Origin: Nostoc cf. commune SO-36
GTDB taxonomy: Bacteria; Cyanobacteriota; Cyanobacteriia; Cyanobacteriales; Nostocaceae
Length of the DNA stretch: 64,000 bases
Reading direction: 5' to 3'
NCBI RefSeq assembly: GCF_023734775.1
Contig: NZ_AP025732.1
Coordinates: 4,958,501-5,022,500, forward strand
Part shown: piece by piece, positions 15,798 through 25,182 of the stretch
How the letters are laid out: every line of letters starts with the position of its first letter
How positions within the stretch are numbered: position 1 is the stretch's first letter
Translations under genes and position numbers: made by a program
Notes under the pieces: model-generated
Databases searched by the model: none
What the model was told of the DNA's origin: nothing
The model's input: the letters and a program-made list of their open reading frames with translations, nothing else

Positions 15798-17651
15798 ATG
15801 CATTCCATCAGCACATTTGACATCACTAAATATCCTTTACTCGATATTTTAAAAGATATAAAAACTGGGCGGATTCAACTGCCAGATTTTCAACGAGATT
15901 GGGTTTGGGATGATGCTCGTGTGCGTCGTCTACTTGCCAGCATCTCACTTGCATACCCAATTGGCGCAGTGATGATGCTTCAGCAAAGTAACCAGCAAGT
16001 GCAATTTAAACCTCGCCTTATCGATAATGTCAAAGAGCCAAAGTACGATAATCCCAGCCTGTTAATTCTCGACGGTCAGCAACGCTTAACCACTTCATTC
16101 ATGGTTTTGCTGTCGGAGCAACCCGTTGTCATTAAAGACCAAAAAAGCCAAAAGCTGATAAAAAAATGGTACTACCTTGATATTGCCAAATCCCTTGACC
16201 ATAACATCGACCGCCGCAGTGCCATTATCGCTTTCCCGGAATCAAAACAACTCCGAACATTTGGTGGAGAAATTATAGACTGTTCCACCCCAGAAAATGA
16301 GTATGAAGCAGGACTATTCCCATTATCAAAAATTTTCTTCTTTTCAGAATGGAGAAGTAAATATTCCAAATATTGGCAATATGATGCTCAAAAACTCGAA
16401 CTCATCGACACTTTAGAACTAGAAGTACTCAAAAAATTTGAGCATTATCAAATACCAGTAATCCAACTACGGGACTCCTTACCCAAGGAAGCAGTTTGCC
16501 AAGTGTTTGAGGATACCAACACCTCTGGCTGTGACCTCAACTACTTCGACTTGATGAGTTCTAGCTACTGCGCTAATGACTTCAGCCTCAGAGATGATTG
16601 GAAACTGCGGGAAGCTCGTTTTCAGCAATTTAAAGTATTACGTTTAGTCCGTAACACTGACTTTGTACAAGCGGTGACTTTGGTAGCTGGCTACGTGCAT
16701 AGAATGGAAGCAATAAACAAAGGCGGCAATTTAGACAAACTACCTGGTGTCTCCTGCGGTCGTGGAGACGTTTTAAAACTTTCCATTCCAGAATACTCTA
16801 GTTGGGCTGATAAAGTTACGGCAGGATTTGAGGAAGCAGCCAGATTCCTGCATGGGCAGAAAATTTTTGACGCAATGGATTTGGCTTATCCGATTCAACT
16901 AGTTGCCTTGGCCGCAATTTTGACTGTTTTAGGAGAACGTTCACGTTCCGTTAAGTCTCGTTCAATGCTAGAACGTTGGTTTTGGTGTGGGCTGTTCAGT
17001 GAGATGTATACAGGTTGGCACGAAACCCGTACAGGACGAGACGTATTAGAAATACCACAGTGCCTGCAACAAGAGGGTTCACTTCCGTCCACAATCCGAG
17101 AAGCCAATTTCTTCCCAGAGCGGTTGCTGACCGTAAGAAAGCGTTATGGTGCAGTTTATCAAGGCTTATCAGCACTACTGCGACTTTCTGGGGCAATTGA
17201 TTTCATTACAGGTGAAGAAATCAATGATGTACTTTACTTTGAAGAACAAATTGATTCTCACCACATCTTTCCCGTAGCTTGGTGCAGAAAGCAAGGCATC
17301 GACCCCAAAAAATATAACTGCTTAGTTAACCGCACCCCTTTAAGTGCCAAAACCAACAAAAAGATTGGTAGTAAACCACCTTCAGTCTATCTCCGAGAGC
17401 TTGAGATGTCCGGCGTATCACCGCAGAGGCTGGATGAAATATTGCGTTCTCATGCCATAGACCCCGAAACTCTACGGCAAGATAACTTTGAAGGATTTTT
17501 CCAAGCACGGACAAAGGCGTTGTTAGATTTAATCGGCAAGGGAATGGGAAAGTGCTTATATATTGAGGCTTTTGAGGATTTAGGTGGTAAACATCAGAAC
17601 CGATGTATCAAAAGACTGAATTCGGAATTATTGTTAAATAAGTACATATAG
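15798..17651 (+). CDS. DUF262-DUF1524 (GmrSD-like) defence nuclease
   Basis: 617 residues. The N-terminal DUF262 domain has the ParB-like motifs IQLPDFQRDWVWDDARVRRL and LILDGQQRLTT, which bind and hydrolyse nucleotide in GmrS/BrxU proteins. A helical middle follows. Residues about 485-525 (DSHHIFPVAWCRKQGIDPKK, then NCLVNRTPLSAKTNKKIG) form the DUF1524 His-Me/HNH nuclease. Fused proteins of this plan cut modified phage DNA in known type IV systems. It stands alone between the small regulators and the tns genes and looks intact. Target specificity cannot be read from sequence. Confidence 0.85.
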   Translation: MHSISTFDITKYPLLDILKDIKTGRIQLPDFQRDWVWDDARVRRLLASISLAYPIGAVMMLQQSNQQVQFKPRLIDNVKEPKYDNPSLLILDGQQRLTTSFMVLLSEQPVVIKDQKSQKLIKKWYYLDIAKSLDHNIDRRSAIIAFPESKQLRTFGGEIIDCSTPENEYEAGLFPLSKIFFFSEWRSKYSKYWQYDAQKLELIDTLELEVLKKFEHYQIPVIQLRDSLPKEAVCQVFEDTNTSGCDLNYFDLMSSSYCANDFSLRDDWKLREARFQQFKVLRLVRNTDFVQAVTLVAGYVHRMEAINKGGNLDKLPGVSCGRGDVLKLSIPEYSSWADKVTAGFEEAARFLHGQKIFDAMDLAYPIQLVALAAILTVLGERSRSVKSRSMLERWFWCGLFSEMYTGWHETRTGRDVLEIPQCLQQEGSLPSTIREANFFPERLLTVRKRYGAVYQGLSALLRLSGAIDFITGEEINDVLYFEEQIDSHHIFPVAWCRKQGIDPKKYNCLVNRTPLSAKTNKKIGSKPPSVYLRELEMSGVSPQRLDEILRSHAIDPETLRQDNFEGFFQARTKALLDLIGKGMGKCLYIEAFEDLGGKHQNRCIKRLNSELLLNKYI

Positions 17652-18123
17652 TAATTTCAAATTTATGAAGTTCAAATTATCTACTGTTTGTTTAAGGATT
17701 TAAATAATATAGCAATCCTTAATGAGTCGTGAAAATCTCCGACTCCTTTCTCTGTATTCTCTACATCTCTGCGATTAATTTATTTTTACAAACAATTTTG
17801 GGCTGATATAGTCAAATTAATCTCTCAATAATCACATATTTAAAAACTAATTATTTTATCAATAAAAGTTGAATATCCGTAAACGGATATTCAAAATAAA
17901 TAACCACACAAATAAATATGTCAAGTCAAATTAATAGGTCGCTTTTAACAAAAACAGAGAAGCTGTACTACACACAGAGCTTTTTATTTACAGAAGTTTG
18001 ACAGTTCTTCTATAGATTACTCCCTTTAAAAATTTCACTTGTACTACATTAAATGTAAACTTCTCTTAAAAATAAATATATATAATTTTGCTATGGTAAG
18101 CTTGAATCATAATTTATCCTGCG
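17652..18123. other. AT-rich intergenic stretch between cargo and tns genes
   Basis: No gene seen. It contains the palindrome at 17871-17892 and AT-rich promoter-like sequence (TATAAT near 18085). No CRISPR-like direct repeats were found, which argues against a hidden CAST guide array here. Confidence 0.5.
17871..17892. promoter_or_regulatory. Perfect palindrome GAATATCCGT-AA-ACGGATATTC
   Basis: Ten-base arms with a two-base centre, too tight for a good terminator loop, so more likely a protein-binding operator. It lies about 230 bases upstream of the small ORF that precedes tnsAB. Confidence 0.5.
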
Positions 18124-18276
18124 TTGGCAAGAAGAAAATACATATTTACTGATGATTACCAAAGTTTTATCAAGGATTTTGGCTTTTCATTTAATGTGCC
18201 CAATTCCAGTGGATACGTTAGTAAGTTTATGCATATAAACTTACTAGACAAGAAAACTACGATTTTGAAAAAATAA
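18124..18276 (+). CDS. Possible 50-residue protein upstream of tnsAB
   Basis: A TTG-initiated frame, MARRKYIFTDDYQSFIKDFG and FSFNVPNSSGYVSKFMHINL followed by LDKKTTILKK, ending 16 bases before tnsAB. Composition looks protein-like and basic, but there is no clear ribosome binding site and the start is not ATG. It could be a small Tn-encoded regulator or the remnant of a larger gene. I do not recognise it. Confidence 0.35.
   Translation: MARRKYIFTDDYQSFIKDFGFSFNVPNSSGYVSKFMHINLLDKKTTILKK
18219..18246. promoter_or_regulatory. Perfect palindrome TAGTAAGTTTAT-GCAT-ATAAACTTACTA before tnsAB
   Basis: Twelve-base arms around GCAT, 46 bases before the tnsAB start. It could be an operator for autoregulation of the transposase operon or an mRNA hairpin near its start. 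It lies inside the possible 50-residue ORF. Confidence 0.6.
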
Positions 18277-18292
18277 ACTAATAAGGTTTTCA

Positions 18293-21061
18293 ATGCTTAC
18301 CCAAGATGAGTTTGAACTTTGGTGCCGTCGTCTAAATCTTTCTGAGGCGGCCATAAAGGTCATAGAACAAATTCGCTCATCCGAACCTTCACGCCTGGTA
18401 GGTGGAGGAAAAAAGAATGTTGCTGGTCGTTACCCCAGCCGTAAAATGGGAATGACTATACAGTTTGAGTCTCATCGCAATGAGTTAGCGCATATTTACA
18501 AACTGGAGCATGACGAAGATGTACTTGAATTCTACGACCAGCCGCCGCCAATATTTCTGGATTACCTAAGCAAAAAAGGACGGCGAAATTACCACAGTCA
18601 TACACCTGACTTTTTCGTAATCCGAAAAAACTTTGCGGGCTGGGAAGAGTGCAAGACAGAAAAGGATCTATTAAAACTAGCACAAGATAGCCCGAATCGC
18701 TGGCAGCGCAAAGATGAGAGCAAATGGCGCTGTCCGCCAGGTGAAGAGTACGCTTCTCAATTTAGTCTTTATTACGCTGTCCGTTCCTCGGCTGAAATTA
18801 GTTCGATATTTGTACGGAATTTTGTCTGGCTGGAAGATTATTTCCAAAATAAACAACTGGAAGTGGATGAAGCAATAACTTTTGCCGTACTCACCCTTGT
18901 AAAAACCCAGCCAGGAATCACTTTAGCCAATATAACTAATCGAATTGAACAAGCGAGCATTGATGACTTAAATATCCTAATTGCCACAGATCGGGTCTAT
19001 GTTAACCTCTATACTACTTTCTTAGGTCAGCCTGAACAAGAGGAAGCATTTGCTCACATGCAGATGTCAAAAATTTCTGCTCCAGCGTCTGCTAGCAATG
19101 TTTGTACTCTTAAAATTACCGTTGGAACCTCTATCTGCTGGGATGGGATTATCTGGCAAATTGTTAACACAGGTGATAAATCCATTGGTCTGCTTAAAGA
19201 CGATGGAAAGTTTATTGACCTCCTTAATGAAACTTTTGAGGAATTAGTTAATAAAGGAAAGATAACAGGTCTCCTTGTATCTGAAGAATCAACCATCAAT
19301 TCTGAAGTTGAAGAATTAATAAGTAAGGCAAGTAAAGAAGACCTCAAAGAAGCCAATACTCGTTACAAAGCTATTGAGCCATTTTTGAATGGGAGTTCCT
19401 CTACAAAACCTAATCGCACTCAAAGACGTTGGCTTACCAGCTACCGAAAGGCTGAAAAAATATACACAAGAGGTTTTGTTGGACTATTCCCCAGACATAA
19501 AAATAAGGGCTGGTATAGGAAAGGTATTCCAGAAGAAGTGCGATTGCTGATGGAGGAGCATATTGGAAAAAATTACGAGAATATCAAGCAGCACTGCATC
19601 CGTCACGCCTACGAATCTTTCAAAGAAATATGTGATGAAAAAGGATACAAACCTCCCAGTAGTGAATCCTATCGCCAAGCAGTAAGAAATCGTCCTCTTC
19701 ATGAGCAAATTAAAAAGCGCATGGGCGATCGCGCTGCCTATAAAGAGGAGCCTTTTTACTGGTATCTGTATCGAGAAGAAACACCTCCCCACGGCGATCG
19801 TCCTTTTGAAATTGGTCATATAGACCATACAGAGGCGGATGTTGAACTCCTCAGTTCAATTATGTTGAACCTTGGTGTTGATTACAGCTATATCAATCAA
19901 ATCCCCGATATGGGAAAGTCTTGGGTGACTTTGCTAATAGATGCTTATACCCGAAGAACATTAGCAATTTACATAACCTTTGATCCACCAAGCTACCGCT
20001 CCGACATGATGATTTTGAGAATTTGTGTCCATAAATATGGACGGCTTCCTCAAACAATTGTGGTGGACAGAGGGGCTGATTTTAACAGCATTTACTTTGA
20101 AACTCTCCTTGCTTACTTCGGCATTACCAAAAAGCAAAGACCCGCAGCGAAGCCTAGATATGGTTCAGTAATTGAGTCTTTCTTTGGAGTAGCTGATAAG
20201 GAGTTTTGGCACAACCTGATGGGTAATACCCAAATTATGAAAAATGTCCGGCAGGTCACAAAAGGGGTGAATCCCAAAAACCATGCCGTTTGGACGCTTA
20301 CTAAGCTATATACCTACTTCTGTGAATACTGTTATGAAGTCTATGACACTTGCCCCCACCCAGCTCTGAAGATGAGTCCTCGCGAAGCTTTCAATATTGG
20401 AATAGCACGTGGCGGTATTCGAGACCATATGTTCATAAAAGAAGAGGAGTTTAAGCTTTTAGCGCTGCCATCACCTAAAGATCAACAAGGCAGCAGAAAA
20501 GTGACTCAGGAGGGCATAAAAATTAACTACCTCTACTACTGGCATCCCTCCTTTAGTCGGATTAGAAACACTAAAGTAGAGGCCAAGTTTGACCCATTTG
20601 ACATCACGCTGGCTTATGCCTATGTCAATGGTCAGTGGACTAAATGCCATTCGCGTGTGCTACGAGAACTTCAAGGTCATTCAGAAAAAGAATTGATGAT
20701 TGCAGCAGCAGAATTAAAAAAGCTTAACCAGCTTCAGAATAAGCAGTTCAATGACATTACGGGCAAAAAGCTGGCTCAGTTTTTTAGCCGGATCGAGATG
20801 GAAGAGGCTGCCCTTACTCCAGCGTGGCGTCAAGCAAAAAAAGCTATACAAGCTCAGCGGCAGAAGGATAGAGAACTTAAGCAAGTTCATGCACAGATTG
20901 AAGGGCAATTAATTGAGTCTGATAAAGATGGTTTGCTCACTATTGACACTCCTATTGCTATTGCGAGTGAAACATTAACAATGCAAGCAACAGAAACTTT
21001 TAAACCAGAAGTTGATGATGTAGATTTGGATGAAACTTTTAAACCTTTAGAGGAATGGTAA
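18293..21061 (+). CDS. tnsAB: TnsA-TnsB fusion transposase
   Basis: 922 residues joining the two Tn7 strand-cutting enzymes. Residues about 50-190 are the TnsA nuclease: Glu64 in RNELAHIYKLEHDEDV, Asp106 in HTPDFFVI and the E-x-K at Glu119/Lys121. These cut the 5' ends. After a linker with helix-turn-helix regions, residues about 500-650 are the TnsB RNase H fold: Asp511 (GHIDHTEAD), Asp592 (VVDRGADF) and Glu628 (GSVIESFFG), which cut and join the 3' ends. All catalytic residues are present. TnsAB fusions are known in I-B CASTs such as AvCAST and related cyanobacterial elements. It overlaps tnsC by seven bases. Confidence 0.93.
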   Translation: MLTQDEFELWCRRLNLSEAAIKVIEQIRSSEPSRLVGGGKKNVAGRYPSRKMGMTIQFESHRNELAHIYKLEHDEDVLEFYDQPPPIFLDYLSKKGRRNYHSHTPDFFVIRKNFAGWEECKTEKDLLKLAQDSPNRWQRKDESKWRCPPGEEYASQFSLYYAVRSSAEISSIFVRNFVWLEDYFQNKQLEVDEAITFAVLTLVKTQPGITLANITNRIEQASIDDLNILIATDRVYVNLYTTFLGQPEQEEAFAHMQMSKISAPASASNVCTLKITVGTSICWDGIIWQIVNTGDKSIGLLKDDGKFIDLLNETFEELVNKGKITGLLVSEESTINSEVEELISKASKEDLKEANTRYKAIEPFLNGSSSTKPNRTQRRWLTSYRKAEKIYTRGFVGLFPRHKNKGWYRKGIPEEVRLLMEEHIGKNYENIKQHCIRHAYESFKEICDEKGYKPPSSESYRQAVRNRPLHEQIKKRMGDRAAYKEEPFYWYLYREETPPHGDRPFEIGHIDHTEADVELLSSIMLNLGVDYSYINQIPDMGKSWVTLLIDAYTRRTLAIYITFDPPSYRSDMMILRICVHKYGRLPQTIVVDRGADFNSIYFETLLAYFGITKKQRPAAKPRYGSVIESFFGVADKEFWHNLMGNTQIMKNVRQVTKGVNPKNHAVWTLTKLYTYFCEYCYEVYDTCPHPALKMSPREAFNIGIARGGIRDHMFIKEEEFKLLALPSPKDQQGSRKVTQEGIKINYLYYWHPSFSRIRNTKVEAKFDPFDITLAYAYVNGQWTKCHSRVLRELQGHSEKELMIAAAELKKLNQLQNKQFNDITGKKLAQFFSRIEMEEAALTPAWRQAKKAIQAQRQKDRELKQVHAQIEGQLIESDKDGLLTIDTPIAIASETLTMQATETFKPEVDDVDLDETFKPLEEW

Positions 21062-21954
21062 TGGTTATTCAATATGGATTTCCACGTGAATTACTTGACC
21101 AACCACCCCAGGAGCGGAAGAACTTTTTCAAAAACCCTGATGTCACATTTATGCACCGAAATTTGCTGACTGTCTTTAACAAAGCTCACCGTATTATTCT
21201 TGAACCTGCGGGAACCTCAATTATTTTAGTGATTGGCCCTTCTGGTGTTGGGAAGTCAACCCTGCTGCGCTTACTCTACAAAAAAATTATTGAACAGAGT
21301 ATTGCAAACATGAAAATAAACCCCGGTTGGATTCCTATTGTTTGCGTTGAAGCACGTGCACCAGGGAAAGGAACTTTTAGATGGAAAAGCTTCTACGAAA
21401 TTATCTTGAAAGCTGTGGATGAACCCGAAATTCAGCAAAAAATTAGCTACAACGACAATGGTATTCGGCGAGATAGTGATGGGAAACTTATCATTAATAC
21501 AAGAAGAACAACGGAAGATGCACTCCGTTTAGCAATGGAGAATGCTTTAATTCATCGTAAACCTTATACGTTGGCAGTAGATGAATTTCAGCACATTGGC
21601 AAGATGGCTGGAGTAGAGCTTTTACAAGCTCATATGGATTGTGTGAAGTCGGCTGTAAATATTACTAAAGTTCCTTGGACTGGGTTTGGCACTTATCAAC
21701 TACTTGACTTCCTTGAACTGAGTCCACAATTGAGTCGACGTACCAAAATTATTCACTTTCCACGCTATTGTCTTGAGTCCGATGAAGATATTAAGGAGTT
21801 CAAAAGGATATTAGAGCATTTCCAATACCGAATGCCACTTCTGAAGACTCCCCTTTTGAAAGAAGAATACTGGGAGTTTTGCTACGAACGTAGTATTGGC
21901 AACTTTGGCACTCTCAGAGATTGGCTGGGGAGCATCCAGTTTTGGCAGAAATAC

Positions 21955-22809
21955 TCAAATAGCCAGTAAACCATTGAGATAAGCACAACGAACTGAGAGG
22001 ATTTGATTAACACTATCAACATTCCATTGTGCGCCAGAAATTTTCATCCTAGCTCCAATCTGTTTAATAGCAGACTCGACTGCACCAGAACCAATAGAAC
22101 AAAGTTGTTCAGCCTGGTAATAGCTGTAGTTGACAATGCGAGAGCGATGTTTTTCAAGATAAGCGATGAAGTTCTTAACTTGTTTGCCTCGACGATTATG
22201 AAATAAAGCTTTAGTTTCTTCGACTTGACCTTGCCACAAAAGAGTTTCAGCAACTTTAAGCCGCTTTAAAGAACCGCCAATTTTGTAGAGATTTTCTTTG
22301 AGGTGATACCAATCCAATATTTCCCAACGCTGAAAATGCTCTGTTTTACCAAACTCTTTGACTAAATTCCACACGCCATCATGACCATCCCCCAAGCATA
22401 CTAATGGGTTAACCAGACGCTGGCTATTGACATAATCAACTAATGATTGGTTGTCATCAAAAAACGCACTATAGTAAATTCCTTGTAGTCTTACGGTTTT
22501 ATAGTCTCGCCAGTGACACCCGGCTTTCGGTTTACCCCGGAGTCGGACTTTTCCCCCATCTACACTGACTTCTGAAACTGCTTGTTTTGCAAGTGGTAAT
22601 TCAAAATCTTGTGACAGTACTAATTTTTGTTGCGTTGAGTGACCCACTTTCACTCCTGTCAATGCCTCAACTTCAATTTCTGCTTTTTGGTATGATTCGT
22701 TAGCTGACAGCCTCAAACAACACTTTTGAAGTAATGGGCTTAACCGACTTCTGGGCTTCAAACCCAGTTTCTGTAACTGTTTGGCTTTAAGAGTCAGTTC
22801 CCCCACCAA
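21955..22809 (-). CDS. ISKra4-type transposase, main part
   Basis: 284 residues from a TTG at 22809. Conserved features include SEVSVDGGKVRLRG (first catalytic Asp), LVCLGDGHDGVWNLV (second Asp) and CSIGSGAVESAIKQIG with the third acidic residue, as in ISKra4/UPF0236-like transposases. The frame is open upstream past the TTG towards 22845, so it may be made by -1 frameshifting from the ORF at 22833-23024 in an A-rich run. The ORF looks intact, so this IS may still be active. Confidence 0.8.
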   Translation of the reverse strand: MVGELTLKAKQLQKLGLKPRSRLSPLLQKCCLRLSANESYQKAEIEVEALTGVKVGHSTQQKLVLSQDFELPLAKQAVSEVSVDGGKVRLRGKPKAGCHWRDYKTVRLQGIYYSAFFDDNQSLVDYVNSQRLVNPLVCLGDGHDGVWNLVKEFGKTEHFQRWEILDWYHLKENLYKIGGSLKRLKVAETLLWQGQVEETKALFHNRRGKQVKNFIAYLEKHRSRIVNYSYYQAEQLCSIGSGAVESAIKQIGARMKISGAQWNVDSVNQILSVRCAYLNGLLAI

Positions 22810-22832
22810 GCTTTTAATTTTCCTGGTTTTAC

Positions 22833-23024
22833 CTACTTTTGTTCCAGTTTTTTGTTCGATAAAAAAAGGGCTATTTCTGGGCTAACTAGTTCTAATATTT
22901 GACTGCGAACTGTTTTTTCTATGCCTTCCAGGTCTGTTAGCTTACTTTTGTCTGCTTCTTCATACAACAATGTTGCCACTTCTTGTAAGCACGCTTTGAG
23001 CCGTTCTTGTTTATCCTGGTTCAT
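22833..23024 (-). CDS. ISKra4-type transposase, N-terminal part
   Basis: 63 residues, MNQDKQERLKACLQEVATLL onward, helical and charged. It ends at a TAG just after AACAAAAAACTGGAACAAAAG. A -1 slip in the A runs would continue into the downstream frame (VGKTRKIKSLVGELTLKAKQ), giving one transposase of about 360 residues. Two-frame organisation is common in this family, but a mutation is also possible. Confidence 0.6.
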   Translation of the reverse strand: MNQDKQERLKACLQEVATLLYEEADKSKLTDLEGIEKTVRSQILELVSPEIALFLSNKKLEQK

Positions 23025-23421
23025 GATTCCTGGTTCACGCTTCTTTCTGTCTGTTATTTTCTCCTAAAATCTGTATATCTTCCAAAAGTGGATGCTCCCA
23101 TTGGCTGACGGATGCCTATGATCTTGCTCTTTCTGAAAATGCGAACACTGTAAGTCTTGAACATCTAAAAGAAACAGCCTACAAATATTTTGAGTGCCGT
23201 GAGATGGCTAGAGAGGCAATTAACGGTGAACAAAAGCTTAGAGATAGCGAAGATGGGAGCAAGAACTTGCGTATCACTTTAGGTTTGGAGAAGGCCGAAA
23301 CTCACAAGCAAGATAAATTGTCAAATAAGGAAAGTATCGAACAGAAAGGAAATTTTAAATCTAATAATACACAACCATTTCAACGTAATCCTAAACGTGA
23401 TCGGCTAGGAGGCCAATAAGT

Positions 23422-24984
23422 ATGAGCAGCAATGAACTTCAAGCAATCGAGTTATATGATTTACAAGAACCAACTATTCCTCCACGCAGCCGCCTCTACA
23501 ATTTAAAGCCAATTGGTATCGGAACGCCTGAGGTAGAAAGCCTAACAGGCTACATTGTCCGATTAGCTGAAGAGCATTGTGTACCTACAGGAATATTAAT
23601 CTTGAGCGAGCTTGTACCATTGCTCAAGGAAGGATACATCTTCAAGAGTAAAGATGGAGGGCTAGACAAAAGTTTTACTAGTCAGACAAAGACTTTGAAT
23701 GGAATGGGTAGCTGGGCTTTAAAACTAATTAAAACCCTTGAATCATTAACTCTACGTAATGACTTGCGTTCACTAACAATGCTCAATTGGGTGGAAATAA
23801 TTCCTCCAAGGAACTTGCTCCGCTCTATCAGGGCTTGGTGTCCAAGCTGCTACGAGAATTGGCGTGTAACTGAACAGACAGTCTATGAACCACTCCTTTG
23901 GTCACTAAAGGAAGTTACGATTTGTCTGCATCATCATCAGCGTCTATGTACAGAGTGCCCATACTGTCACAAAGACAACAGGCTATTGGCTTGGCACTCA
24001 AGACCAGGTTGTTGTTCAATATGCAGAGAGTGGCTTGGCATTTCTCCAAATGTTAAATCACCAAATAGTATAAAACTGACAGAAGATGAACTAAATTGGC
24101 AAATATGGGTTACAAATAATCTTGGAAATTTAATAGCCGCTACACCACATTTATCTCCACCACCTAAGGAAAAGATTTCCGAAATGCTTTCTGCTTATGT
24201 CAATGTCCTTGCACATGGCAATATAGCTGCATTTGCAAAAAAGCTAGGGATAAATAGAACTCAAACCCATAGATGGTGTGTGGAAAAAACCTTGCCAGCG
24301 ATCGACACACTTCTGCAAATTTGTTTTCAGCTTGAAATACCGCTGCTTGATTTCCTTACTAAAGATGAAATTAACGTAGATTCTAGCAACATAATCATAC
24401 AAAATCAGAATCAACCAAGTAGGGAAAGTAATTACCAATTAAGTACCTCGACAGAAATACTATATGCACTGGAAACTGCGCTCACTGAAAGCCCACCACC
24501 ATCCCTAGTAGAAATTGCTAAATGGTTTGGGTATAAAACAACTAGTACTTTGTACTATTATTCTTCAGATTTGTGTAAGATTATAGCGGCGCGACATAGT
24601 GAGTATGAAAAAGCTCAAAGGCTAGAAAAATTACAGCGTTTATTGGAAGAATTGCTTGCAGCTAAAGAGTATCCACCACCATCTATGCAGGAGGTTGCCA
24701 AGCGTTTTGGTAAAAAATCTGTACATAGCCTAGATAAACATTTTCCAGACCTATGCAGTACAATTTCAGCACAGTATGCTAATTATCGCCAAGAAAACCG
24801 AACAAAACGAGTAGAAAAATTGCGTCAGGAAGTTTGGAAAGTTGCGTTTCAGCTTCATTCGGAAGGGGTAGAACCTACCGCTAGCAGGATTTCAGTTTTT
24901 TTAAAAAGTCCTGGTTCGATACTCCAAAAAGAGGTTGTTGAAGCAGTATGCAAAGTACGGCACGAACTCGGCTGGGAAAAATGA
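23422..24984 (+). CDS. tniQ: TniQ/TnsD-like target selector 1
   Basis: 520 residues. The N-terminal TniQ domain has GIGTPEVESLTGYIVRLAEE. Zinc ligands follow: CPSC at about 140-143, CLHHHQRLCTECPYC, and CCSICREW. A Cro-like helix-turn-helix (GNIAAFAKKLGINRTQTHRW) is at about 270. Two repeated helical units, each PPPSxxEIAKWFG... and PPPSMQEVAKRFG..., lie at about 355-480. Such long TniQ proteins act as TnsD, recognising a fixed DNA site, here presumably the adjacent tRNA-Ala gene. The gene starts two bases after the tnsC stop and appears intact. Confidence 0.88.
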   Translation: MSSNELQAIELYDLQEPTIPPRSRLYNLKPIGIGTPEVESLTGYIVRLAEEHCVPTGILILSELVPLLKEGYIFKSKDGGLDKSFTSQTKTLNGMGSWALKLIKTLESLTLRNDLRSLTMLNWVEIIPPRNLLRSIRAWCPSCYENWRVTEQTVYEPLLWSLKEVTICLHHHQRLCTECPYCHKDNRLLAWHSRPGCCSICREWLGISPNVKSPNSIKLTEDELNWQIWVTNNLGNLIAATPHLSPPPKEKISEMLSAYVNVLAHGNIAAFAKKLGINRTQTHRWCVEKTLPAIDTLLQICFQLEIPLLDFLTKDEINVDSSNIIIQNQNQPSRESNYQLSTSTEILYALETALTESPPPSLVEIAKWFGYKTTSTLYYYSSDLCKIIAARHSEYEKAQRLEKLQRLLEELLAAKEYPPPSMQEVAKRFGKKSVHSLDKHFPDLCSTISAQYANYRQENRTKRVEKLRQEVWKVAFQLHSEGVEPTASRISVFLKSPGSILQKEVVEAVCKVRHELGWEK

Positions 24985-25182
24985 GGTAATTCTTTGGGAA
25001 ATACTAGTTACAAATACTGACTTTTCACGGTAAGCCCTAAAGCCAAGAAACAGCATGACTTTTTACGCATACTCTCAAAAGTCAGGTATAGGAAAACTAC
25101 CAACATTATAAAACCTGTATGTGTTGAAATACAATGTGGCTGAGGTGTAATTTATTCAAGGTGAAAAAGTTTAGGAGCAAAT

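Larger units (their letters stand above)
21928..23099 (-). mobile_element. ISKra4-family insertion sequence in tnsC
   Basis: 1172 bp with inverted ends GGGAGCATCCAGTTTTGG (21928-21945) and the complement of CCAAAAGTGGATGCTCCC (23082-23099). It is flanked by an exact 8-bp duplication ATTGGCTG (21920-21927 and 23100-23107). It encodes two minus-strand ORFs. Confidence 0.9.
21055..23419 (+). pseudogene. tnsC: tnsC, AAA+ target selector, split by an ISKra4-type IS
   Basis: Codons 1-291 (21055-21927) give an AAA+ ATPase with Walker A GPSGVGKST (residues 61-69) and Walker B TLAVDEFQHI (about 174). The frame then runs into the IS and ends 13 codons later at 21969. Removing 21928-23107 (IS plus one 8-bp duplication) joins GTLRDWL to TDAYDLALSENANTVSLEHL, restoring the normal TnsC C-terminal helix and a basic tail to a stop at 23419, about 394 residues in all. 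TnsC bridges TniQ/TnsD and TnsAB. The truncated product keeps the ATPase core but lacks the tail, so transposition is probably off. Confidence 0.88.

Noticed and set aside
21955..21969. tnsC as a naturally short 304-residue protein.
   Set aside because: Its last 13 codons lie inside the IS, and the missing C-terminus is found intact and in frame beyond the 8-bp duplication.
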